Source of the DNA: Odontesthes bonariensis
Taxonomy: Eukaryota > Chordata > Actinopteri > Atheriniformes > Atherinopsidae
NCBI RefSeq assembly: GCF_027942865.1
Contig: NC_134510.1
Coordinates: forward strand, 25,103,209-25,167,208
Reading direction: 5' to 3'
DNA: 64,000 bases
The translations under genes and the position numbers were made by a program. Shown here piece after piece: positions 52,501 through 62,400 of the stretch. Below the pieces are notes generated by a model. The model saw only the letters and a list, made by a program, of their open reading frames with translations, ran no database searches and was not told the DNA's origin. How positions within the stretch are numbered: position 1 is the stretch's first letter; each line of letters opens with the position of its first letter.

Positions 52501-55500
52501 AGAAGGTATTGATTTCAATTTGTGTCTTCTTATCTTTTTTCATTCATAGTGGAAGAGTTTTGAGCATTCCAAACACTCCTACGGTCACTTTCCCTCAGTC
52601 GTTTCAGAGACTGGTGCCCTCTCTGCCTCCCGCTGCCCATCCTCTTCCTCCTCCTCTTCTTCCTCCTCCTCCTCCTATGGCACACACGATGGCCACCATC
52701 CCTCAGCAGCCTTCATACAGAGCCCCGACAGACCGCATCTTCTACCTGGCACACGCGTGTCAGCCTGCTTGTCTGAATCGTGTCCGACCAGTAAAATCGG
52801 ACATGCACCGAGGAAAGAACCCCCTCCTCACACCTTTGCTGTATGATTTCAGACGTATGACGGGTCGACGTAAAGTCAACCGAAAGGTAAACGCAACAGC
52901 AACACTGCTGAGGACAAATTTGTTTGTTGTTTAAGTTCTGTTCGTCTTGTATAACCTCCCCCGTTTACGTGTCCACCCTCCAGATGTCTTTCCATGTGAT
53001 CTACAAGGCTCCGTGCGGACTTTGCCTGCGTAGCATGGCAGAGATCCAGCACTACCTCTTCCAGACCCGCTGTGACTTTATATTCTTAGAGATGTTCTGT
53101 CTAGACCCCTATGTGCTCGTCGACCGGCCCTTCCAGCCACAGAGGCCCTTCTATTACATTCCTGACATCACTAGTGGAAAAGAGGACATCCCACTTTCCT
53201 GTGTCAATGAGATTGATACCACCTCGCCTCCTAAAGTAACCTACAGTAAGAATGACTTTGAGATTGTTCCAAAGGAGACATTATTTGGGGTTTGTGCAGA
53301 AATGAGACATCACGGTATGTTTAGTCTCTAAAGATGACCACTGACAGAACTGATCAGATCGTGAAGATTTAAGGGAGAGCAAATTTTTTGGGATGTTTAC
53401 TGGTCTTGGGACATAATTTATATGCATTTTTTTTTTTTTTTTTTTTTTAGTAGAAGGAGGGAAAAAAACTACAGTGACTAAGAATACTCGAATCAATACT
53501 CACCTTGTGACTTGTATAACCTCCTTAGGGGATCGATGTCAGACATTGTTCCTTCTAAAAGGACCGACAATTTTACTGTTCCTCGCTCTCCATTCCCTCA
53601 TGGCCCACGAAGGCTGCCTTACAGAGCACAACAGCCTGGTGATGCGTTACCATCTCGCAGTTTAGTTGAGTACGAGATGTGGACAAACGCATCTGTTACA
53701 TGTTTTCTTATGAGACGGGGCTGAAAAAAACCTGTCATACCTTCAGTAGTGATTTGGCTTTCTGCTGCAGAGCATGATGGTAATTGTTTTAACACCAGTG
53801 TTAAAACAATTATTTTACAATAAGCTTTGTGTCTGCTGAATTGTAAAAGCTTGTGTTTTTGACTGCTGAAATATAGGCCTAATTACCTTATGCCTCATTG
53901 TTATTAATTGAATAGGTGCAGAGATTAAAGTGCTAACTTAAATTACATTTGAATGTTCTTTTTAGATTAAAAAATTAGCACAAAGCTAAGTTTTTATATA
54001 AAGTATCCGTTGTCCTCCACAGTGATACACTGCAGGGAATAACAGTGTCGTGCTCTGTGCTCATCACGCCGGTCAGGCCAGCTGATGTTTTCAATCTGGT
54101 CCCAATTTATTTTTTAATAGACAGATGGATTAAAGCGGTCCATTACCTTAAATTTCAGCTGTTTATTCGAGTTGAAGGCGTGCTGATTCTAAAAAGCCCC
54201 CGGCTTTAGACTTCACCCCTGTGTCTTAATACACAGTACCTGCAGCTGAATGCACGTTGCTTTGTACAATCAAGATGGATTCTGTGAGAGGCTGACTGAT
54301 GTTCTTCTCCTCTCTTTAAGGTAAAGAGCGTATTCCTGAAGACGGAGTATTTATTAACACCAGTGCAGACTTCCTGATTGGGTGCGATTGCACTGATGGC
54401 TGTCGAGATAAGTTAGTGAAGCTTTTTATATGTCTGACATTTCTGATTGACTGAATTTGTGTACCGAGGTGATCTTGATATTTTTATGTCTTAATTGCAG
54501 GTCCAAATGCTCTTGCCACCAGCTGACCCTTCAGGCTACAGCTTGTACACCGGGGGGACAGGTCAACCAAAGCGCTGGATATCTGTACAAGCGATTGGAG
54601 GAGTGCCTTCCCACAGGGTCAGACACTGCACATACTTAAAGCCTCTCCACTTGTTGTGGAGTCTGCAGAAAGACTTAACTCACTCTGACCCTTCATAATC
54701 TTATAAGAAGACAGTTACTCTTGAGTATAACGGCTAATTTGGTTCTCATGTTTCTCTTCGCTTTCCCCCCCCCGCCCCCCCCCCCCGCCCCCCCCCCCCC
54801 CCCCCGCTGTCCCTTAGGATCTACGAGTGTAATAAAAGGTGCAAATGTTGTGCTCAGATGTGCACTAACCGACTGGTGCAGCACGGCCTACAGGTCCGTC
54901 TTCAACTTTTCAAGACTCAGAACAAAGGCTGGGGCATCCGATGTCTGGATGACGTGGCCAAGGGCTCGTTTGTCTGCATTTATGCCGGTGAGCAAACAAA
55001 CTTGGAATTATAGGTGGTGGAAAACAGGCAGAGGCGGACCTCGTGTTTGAAATTCACATCTTTCGCATTGTTTCCTGACACTTTTACAGGCAAAATCTTG
55101 ACAGACGACTTTGCCGACAAAGAAGGTTTAGAGATGGGTGACGAGTATTTTGCCAACCTCGACCACATAGAGAGTGTGGAGAACTTTAAGGAGGGCTATG
55201 AGAGCGAGGCTCACTGTTCAGACAGCGACGGGAGCGGCGTGGATATGTCCAGGATAAAAATCCAGCCATCTGCTTTGGTATCAGGCAGCGGTGGGGGGCG
55301 ACCACCCAAGCCAGGTGAGTACAAACGGAGCGGTGGGAGATCATGGCAGTCCCTGTTAGTAAGTCTGCTCCGATTGGTCGGCTGATTTTCAGTGTGGGGC
55401 ATCTCTGATCGGTTCTCAGGGGATCAGATTTCTTAGTGATATGCGGACGGTGCGTTTTCCAACCCCACATAATAAATAAATAATTAAAACCTCACTGGTC

Positions 55501-57992
55501 AGATGATGGTTAAAGCTGATTAAAGTGATAACACGTGGTCGACATTTTTTTGACAACCCAAATGTACAAAATACAGCACTTTATTTTAAGTTAAACGTTT
55601 GTTTAAAAAACCTTTTCTCTCTTGTGCTTTTATATTTTGAGACCAATTAAAAAAGAAATGAGGCCAAAATAATCTGCCGGGATATGCTGGAATTCCTTTT
55701 ATGTTGGATTTGGAAGAAATACCTTTAACCAGGAAGCTGGAGTTCTTTATGTTTCCACTGACGGAGAACTTGGAAAGAAATTTAGAACAAGACTGAATCT
55801 GAATGTGAACTTAAAGGGAAAAAAAGAAAGTCTAATATCTGTGTATCTCCACCCGCCAGACATGAGAAGATTCTCTGCCATGTTTGTTCTCACCAAACCT
55901 TAGCCAATGTATCTCTTTGTGCATCTCCCTTTTTTTTTCTTCTTCTCGCAGCCCAAAACTCGAGCTCGTCAGACGACAGCAACGACGATGAGGACAAAGA
56001 CTCAAAGAGCGAAGATGAAAGCGACAGTTCCGATGACACGTTTGTGAAGGACAGCTACTTCAGCTCCAGTTCTGTGTGGAGGAGTTACACCACACGTGGT
56101 CAGCTCAAAGGCACCAAGGAAGGTCAGCTCGCTGCACATTTGTCACGCAACTCGGAGAAGATGGTCGTGTGTTAAAGGGTGTTTGCTTGGCAGCCGGTTG
56201 AGTCATTAACAGTTTCGCAATGTTCTCCTTGCAAATTCAGACTTTCTCCTTCCCGTTTTCTCACGTGGCAGATGAAATCTTGATAAATGACTTTGTTTAT
56301 GATGCTACGTCAAAAGAACAATCAAAAGAAATTTAATGATTTAAGGAGCTGAGTTTTTAAAGACTACAAAGCATGGATATGTTTACAAGAAATAAACGTG
56401 CTGTAGTACCTGTCCATTGAAAGACGAGTTTAAAAAGAAGTTCTGCAAAGATCTTCGAGGAGGAAAAATTAGTGTGTTTTGGTGATTGAAAAGATCATTT
56501 ATATCATGCGAGATAAAAAATTTCTATTTTTCTCTTAATTGGTTACGACCAAATTAACATTGTTGAACATAATCTAACACACTATGAGCTTCTCGTGACA
56601 CCTGTTGTTCACTTAATGGTTCAATATGAAACGAATATAAAAATTGTAGGTATTTGCAGACCCAATAAACAATGGTTTTCTCTCATGACGTCATTATACA
56701 AACTACTTTAAGTCAGCTGGAGTATTTTCTAAGTCAAAGTGAGTCAAAGTCTGGTTCGGAGAATTTCTTTGTTTTTTTTTTCTTCACGCTTGCTGCTCGC
56801 CCTCCTACTTCAGGGAGTCAGGACAGTAAGGACGGATTGAGCCTCTCAGCGAAAGCAACAGATGACGAGAAGCCACCGTCCATGCCAGAGGAGACGGGAA
56901 AAAGCAAAGTGGCGTCTTGGCTGACGAGCCAGGGGCTGAAGAAGGTGTGTAGATAAAAGAAAAACAGCAGAAATAATAACGATTAATGGGGCTTTATTTC
57001 AGATGGAGGGAATGCAGCTCCTTTATAACATTATTATAAAAATAAGTATCTTAGATGCAACTGAAGACGTCATGTGACGTTTTTAACAGGACAAATGTAA
57101 AGAGGACTCTGATTTTAAATGGATTTTGCATCATAACTGCATTGCATAATGATAGATAACCCTTCCTTTACTGTTTGTCCATGACAGGAAACTGGAGACA
57201 ACAAGAGGTATGTATGAAATGCCAAAATATGCAAAAATGATCCAACAATGACGTAAAGATTGACAGATTTTTTTTAATTATTTTTTTTATTATTATTATT
57301 TTAAGCCACATAAAGGCAGAACTGGTGAAGAAGCAGGATGTGATGACTCTCTCAGACAGCGACGATGTTCAGACCATCAGCTCAGGATCTGAGGACAACA
57401 AGGAGAGGGAGAAAATCACTACAGGTACACGGAGGGAAACGGGATCTGGGTCTCAGTCTGCGCAGTTTTTCACCGTTTCATCTTTTCATTCTTCTCTTTC
57501 TTCCTGCTTCAGGTGTGACCAAAAAGCAGGTGGCAGTGAAATCTACTCGAGGCATCGCCCTGAAAAACAGCCACAGTATGATGGTTAAAACTGGTACGCC
57601 TGGAGTCATGGGAGGGTCGGGGGGTCAGGGGGGGAAACCTGGACAGCAGGGGCCGAGTGGAGGAGGTGGAGAAAACGCTCCCAGAAACACCCGCCTCTTC
57701 TTCGACGGGGAAGAATCCTGCTACATCATCGATGCCAAGTTGGAGGGGAATCTTGGGCGTAACCTCAATGTAAGATGTTGACATTATCTTATTGTGTGTC
57801 ACCTAAAAGCAGGTTTTTCCTCTAACATTCTCCCCTCGTCCTTCTCTCCGTGTTACAGCACAGCTGCAGTCCTAATCTTTTCGTCCAGAATGTGTTTGTG
57901 GACACACACGACTTACGGTTCCCCTGGGTGGCGTTCTTTGCCAGCAAGTGAGTTTTGTCGCAGTCAGTAAAGGTGCCATGTCATGAAAGATC

Positions 57993-58029
<37 letters not shown>

Positions 58030-58979
58030 CATTTGTGAGCTCTAATAAAATCCTAATTTTACTATCGCAGCCTGTGCAGTGAATGCAGCTACGTTCACAT
58101 GTACGATGATCTCTCACAGAAAGTTAGAAGTGTCAGTATGCCTCGTAGGACGCGCACTTGTTTTAGTCAATAACTTGACTGTCCTCTTGTGCATGTAAGC
58201 TCTTACAAGGATGGTGGTCTGGGTAAATGGCATGCAACCGATGAGCCGAGCTTTCTGCTGCTCTGGGGAGCCGTCAGAAGCTTGAACAACTACAACCTCG
58301 AATTTCATGGCATTTTGAACGCTGCTTTACGGATCCTTTACATCAGAGAGTTAAGCGGAGCGCGGACCATGTTGAAACACGGATGTTCTGTTTAGAAAAT
58401 GTAATAACAAAGTAAAAACAGAATATGCCTTTTTATGGATCATCAGATGCGAAGCGGCACCGTTACATATGTCAGCTACTATCACTCATTATGCAACGAG
58501 CATCAGCTCAATGGGAGAAAGTTGTTGCTCATAACAAATAAATCTAAGTCAAGTGTTGCATCACACAAGCATGGAGCCGTTGTTGTGTCACTCTTTGTGT
58601 TTTATAGAAATGTTTTAGCCTGTTTTTATTGTAAAAAGGTTTGTTTCGATAGTCCCGGCTGTAGAAATGTAATATAAATGCATCTGAAGTGTTTTATGGT
58701 TTGCTGCTCATTCCCATATTCACACAGTCAGAATTCTGTGGGCAAACCTGAAAAGCCGGGTTGAACCATCAACTCTTCCATTAGCAACTGCTGTCTCCAT
58801 GATGGCGTTGGGACGTGCTCCTGTTCTTGCTCTTACTTTCCCTTCTCGTGTCCCCGTGCAGGCGGATCCGGGCGGGCACGGAGCTCACCTGGGACTACAA
58901 CTACGAGGTGGGCAGCGTGGAGGGTAAAGAGCTGCTGTGCTGCTGCGGATCCACAGAGTGCAGAGGAAGACTGCTGTGA
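43559..58979 (+). CDS. setdb1: Histone H3K9 methyltransferase SETDB1
   Basis: Twenty-four coding exons: 43559-43575, 45033-45236, 45322-45488, 45594-45637, 47309-47435, 47518-47688, 47829-48030, 48111-48184, 48276-48466, 48947-49076, 49868-50210, 52550-52886, 52984-53245, 54321-54411, 54501-54617, 54818-54987, 55090-55314, 55952-56122, 56814-56944, 57188-57207, 57306-57424, 57513-57769, 57859-57947, 58862-58979. Total 3777 nt, 1258 residues (human 1291). SETDB1 trimethylates H3K9 with ATF7IP and KAP1/TRIM28, silencing retroelements. Order: N-terminal coiled coil (about 20-75), two to three Tudor domains (about 210-440; [36 protein letters not shown]), Q-Q-P linker, MBD (about 630-705; [18 protein letters not shown]), Cys-rich pre-SET ([20 protein letters not shown]), bifurcated SET ([26 protein letters not shown] with His1191 and Cys1193) split by an acidic Ser-rich insert, and post-[16 protein letters not shown]. 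All catalytic motifs are intact. Confidence 0.97.
43576..45032 (+). other. setdb1: First coding intron of setdb1
   Basis: A 1.46-kb AT-rich intron after the 17-nt first coding exon. No RNA gene or mobile element is recognised. The ATG exon (MENSEG) joins in phase 2 to the exon at 45033, giving ...[17 protein letters not shown]. Translation could alternatively start at the second Met, which is in exon 2. Confidence 0.6.
45852..46190. mobile_element. Internally deleted Tc1-like element
   Basis: Inverted ends CAGTCACGTGAAAAAGAAAG (45852-) and its near complement CTTTCTTTTTCACATGACTG (to 46190) bound 339 bp. The interior carries a Tc1-type transposase remnant: the nucleotide run from about 45936 matches the familiar ...GGACAGATGAGACCAAAGTG...TTTGGTCATAATACACAG... 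region. There are no intact frames. It lies in setdb1 intron 4. Confidence 0.75.
46690..46870 (+). pseudogene. Second Tc1/mariner-like transposase remnant
   Basis: Conceptual reading near 46790 gives [11 protein letters not shown]..., a degraded form of the PWPxQSPDLNPIE motif that follows the third catalytic acidic residue of Tc1-like transposases. It is interrupted by stops. It probably belongs to a separate copy from 45852-46190. It lies in setdb1 intron 4. Confidence 0.5.
49330..49621. mobile_element. Decayed Tc1-like element ending in a head-to-head terminal repeat
   Basis: About 49340-49560 matches the N-terminal transposase-coding region of fish Tc1-like elements at nucleotide level (GGCTGAAGAACAAGAGTAAC, TGGAACATCATTAAGAGGAA) but is full of stops. 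It ends in CCCAAACATTATGGAGAGCA, which is then repeated exactly in inverse orientation, giving a 24-bp stem (49566-49589 / 49598-49621) with an 8-nt loop. It lies in setdb1 intron 10. Confidence 0.7.
49990..50175 (+). repeat. setdb1: Coding CAG-CCC-CAG (Gln-Gln-Pro) repeat in setdb1 exon 11
   Basis: Tandem 9-bp units (CAGCCCCAG and CAACAGCCT variants) encode repeating Q-Q-P, with some Q-Q-L, inside the exon 49868-50210. The unit number is about 20. The corresponding human SETDB1 linker is Pro-rich but lacks this repeat. Confidence 0.93.
50211..52549 (+). other. setdb1: setdb1 intron 11 with unrecognised coding-like block
   Basis: A 2.3-kb intron. On the minus strand, 50282-50704 is open for about 140 codons and contains, for example, [14 protein letters not shown] and [21 protein letters not shown] second minus frame (50679-50885) overlaps its start and may continue the same decayed gene after a frameshift. 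I recognise no family. The composition looks like real protein rather than chance, so a transposon-derived or captured fragment is the best guess. Confidence 0.4.
53246..54320 (+). other. setdb1: setdb1 intron 13
   Basis: A 1.07-kb intron with a poly(T) run at about 53428-53449 and a hairpin with 15-bp perfect arms and a 2-nt loop at 53781-53812 (TAATTGTTTTAACAC / GTGTTAAAACAATTA). No other features are seen. Confidence 0.6.
54766..54806. repeat. Poly(C) tract next to a splice acceptor
   Basis: About 40 nt of C broken by isolated G residues, immediately upstream of CTGTCCCTTAG, the acceptor of the setdb1 exon at 54818. It forms most of the polypyrimidine tract. Confidence 0.9.
57948..58861 (+). 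other. setdb1: Last intron of setdb1
   Basis: A 0.9-kb intron with a (CA)n microsatellite at 57995-58028. Short open frames are present but match nothing I recognise. Confidence 0.6.
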
Positions 58980-59153
58980 TCCATCTGGACTCCTGACGTA
59001 GGAAACTTTAAAAACAACAACAAAAAAAACCCCTCCTCAACACTGTAGCTTTGTTTTAGTTTTTTGTGTTCTGTGAATTTTATTACACGTGTTTCGTGAT
59101 TTTGTTTTATGTTGTCATGTTTCCTGAGTTGTCGCCTGTTTTCTTTATATCTG

Positions 59154-59159
59154 AATAAA
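59154..59159 (+). terminator. setdb1: setdb1 poly(A) signal
   Basis: AATAAA 175 bp after the setdb1 stop codon, followed by a T/G-containing stretch. It gives a short 3' UTR ending about 270 bp before the rec8 ATG. Confidence 0.7.
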
Positions 59160-59299
59160 ACTTTCTCGAATGAACAAAGCCTCTGCACTTTTATCTGAAA
59201 GAAGTGCATGTCAATCAGACCCGTCGTATCCTAAAAAGAATTCATATTTCAGTTCAGCTCTTATGGTTTACACTGCTCAATCCGCCTTATTTCAGATGC

Positions 59300-59448
59300 T
59301 CTAACAGCCCCGCCCCCATTGGGCTGACCAATCGGCTCGGCTTCCTTTAAAATAAACATTTATCTGCATTCACACAGTGGAGGCGACCCACTCGGGACCA
59401 GGAGCTGCAACCAACCTTACCGAGTGGTTTGTCTGAAACGTTTCCAAA
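59300..59448 (+). promoter_or_regulatory. rec8: Compact rec8 promoter
   Basis: Between the setdb1 poly(A) signal and the rec8 ATG lie a GC box (GCCCCGCCCCC, 59307-59317), an inverted CCAAT box (ATTGG, 59318-59322) and a direct one (CCAAT, 59328-59332), then an AT-rich TTTAAAATAAA stretch. The motifs are seen; their use is inferred. Confidence 0.55.
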
Positions 59449-62400
59449 ATGTTTTACTACCCAGCAGTTTTAAAGCGCCATACAGGATGTTTCTCCACGA
59501 TCTGGTGAGTGAAAATGGGCAGCTGTGGTGGCAGAAATGTGTTTATGGCGGCCCATCAGTGGTGAACAATCTCTGTGGCTCATATTGTAGTTTTTTTTCT
59601 TTTTCTGTGCGCGAACCCTGGACTTATTTATTTTGTGAGGCTGAGCTAAAACTACCAAAAATCCCCAAAAGATGCGAGAAGAACTCATTTTTAGGGCAAA
59701 CCTCTCACTGTTCTTTAAGTTGAGGCTCAATTTTTACTTGATCGCAAGGAAAAGGTCGGATAAGTGATATTTGAATGAAAAAATACAGTTGCTTGACTTA
59801 AAAGGCGGAACTCCTGGTACGGGCTATGTTTTCCTCTTGACAATCTGTGTTCCCACTTTTCTACTTTTAAATCAAGCTTTTCCTCCATTTAAACATTTCT
59901 GGGTGTACAGTTAAGATGAGAGGAAGAAGAAAAGAGGGTGTCAGAGAGCAGGTGCATCGATGGTAAAGTTTGAAAATACACCCGCTGAAGCCAAAACAAC
60001 CCAACAGCAGTGTCTGAAGTTCCATCTATCTACGGCTTTGAAGATAAAGAGTCACGTGGGGAAATTTAAAACGAAGAAATGAAGGTTGAATTTCAGTTTT
60101 ATCTCTTAAAAAGTTTCATGTCGAACAGCATTAGCTGAACGTTTAAAAAAAGATGAATTTGGTACGATTTCGATGTTCAGATGGATGTGTGTGTGTGTGT
60201 GTATGTTAGAAGATATTAAACCTCTCGGCTCTTTTTCACATCCGTGGAAGGGTCCGTGTTCTTGCTCGCTGTGAAAATGGTTATGAATAAAAACAAACAG
60301 AAAAAAAAGAAATAAACATCAAAGCCATTAGACTAATTTTTATATTGATTTTGGATATTTGCGCATTCTGTCACCAGATGTAAAAGTGTGAGTAACTTGA
60401 TGTTGGGGGCTGAGTCACATCATGTTCTGTTCTTCACTCCATCGTCATTAAATCTCCGGTTTTAGTCTCAGTAACTGATGGAAAGCATCAAATCTTTGTT
60501 TCAGGCTGGTCGCTACAAAAGGCATCAAAGTTCCTCGCCGGGACTTCCTGAAAGTCAATGTGAAGAGCACCTGGTAAGTCATTATTCCTGCAGTCTTCTC
60601 TTGTTTTTTTGTTTTTGTTTGTTTTTAATAAAGTTGATGCCTCTTCAGTGATGACATCATGAACTATGTGCTGGAGCGGGTCCCTGCGCCCCGACCGGGT
60701 CTGCCGCGGCCTCGGTTCTCCCTCTACCTCTCCTCCCAGCTCCAGTACGGCGTGGTCATGGTCTACCACCGTCAGTGTGCCATTCTCCTGGGTAAGAAAG
60801 CGTTGGCAGTAGCAAGGGGGACCGGGGGAGAGATGAAAGTGCTGGTCTCGATGCTAAACTTGTGTCCCTCCAGAGGAACTTCAGTCTGTTGTGGTTCAGC
60901 TTTTGAGACAGTGGAGCTCCCAGAAAATCCACATGGATGACCACAGCAGGTGGGAACATTTGCTTGCAGGGTGCAACACAAATTCACTCCTGTGTCCTGC
61001 TGCTGAGCATAAGTTCTTTCTTCCAGACAAGCTCTGAACCTGCCAGATGCCCTGTCTCTACTGGAGGAGTCTGAAGGAGCTCTAGATCCTCTCTTTGGAG
61101 TGATGCACCTGCAGGATCCCATGCCCAGCCCCAGTGCGCTGATAGAGGTGAGAGCAGGGACAGTAATTAATACCGAGCAGACGTTCGTAAGGGAAGACAA
61201 AGCTGGAAGACATCTTATTAGTCGTACTGGTGCAAAGTGAGCTTGTTTGCTCTGTGCTTTTGGTTCTCAGATGAGCCGGGAGTATCTGAGGGAAGCCTCT
61301 CCTGAGCTTCCTGAATCAGCCCGTCCAGCTGCTGCTGCTGCTGAGCTGGAAGGTGGTATCATCATCTAATATGCTGCACAACATTAGCACAATTACATAC
61401 GCTGGGCTTTGAGTCAATCCACAATTAAGACATGAAAATGCACCATAGAGAAAACAGATCGAAACTTACAATGTTACATGCATTCAAAATAAAAGTTACA
61501 CGCGTGATAAATCAATGCAAATCGAATGAATTGTCTCTAAAAAAGGCAGGTGCGATTATTTAAACATATCAGCATTACATCATTACTGGCGCCTTGAATG
61601 TAGAATTGCATTTCTTTGGTCTTAATTTTGGTTGAATATTGTGTATTTGTTGCATCTTTTTAAATAAATACTGTGATCTCGGACCTTAGATTCAGCTCTG
61701 ATGAATCTGAATCTAAGTTCAAATGTAACTGACAAATGCTGCTTTATGGAAATCTCGAAAATGTATCTAGAACACTATATGTTTTGAATGCAGCTGCCTT
61801 CATACTAAAGTCAGGTGAATGACTGATTGGTAACTGAGTGTTTACGGTGCAGACATGAAAAATGGAGGAAGGGTTGAGGAATTACGGCTCTTTAATACAT
61901 AGAAACCACTCGCTCGGGGCTTAAATGTAAGCCGTTTCGGTGACAGTGTCGGCTATTCCTTCATCGTCTCCGATTATATAAGCAGGTAATAAAAGATGCG
62001 GTCAAAGGAGCTCTGAGTACAAATGAAAACAGGTCAAGCGAGGCAACATGGAAGACAGTGGAGGCGGTTGATGGTGGGGTCTTTTCTTCAATAAATGAAC
62101 TCCCCCCTGCACACCAGCCACTTTCCAGGAGTTAAACACATTAAAATGGAACCATAAAAAGAAAACTTTGCAGAGCAAATACAGACAGTTCACCACAAGG
62201 TGGAAATCATTCACAAGGCTGGATAGAAACTGCCAGGCCAGCTCCTGTAACAGCATTCTGCAGACAGATGAAACTAAGAGCGACAAAGCCGATCTAACGC
62301 CAACGACGTCAGTGATGTGACTGCAGTGTGCCGTCTGCTCAGACTCGGCCAAATGCAGCCAAACTGATCGGATGGTTCGGTACAGTGCAGATGGACCCGA

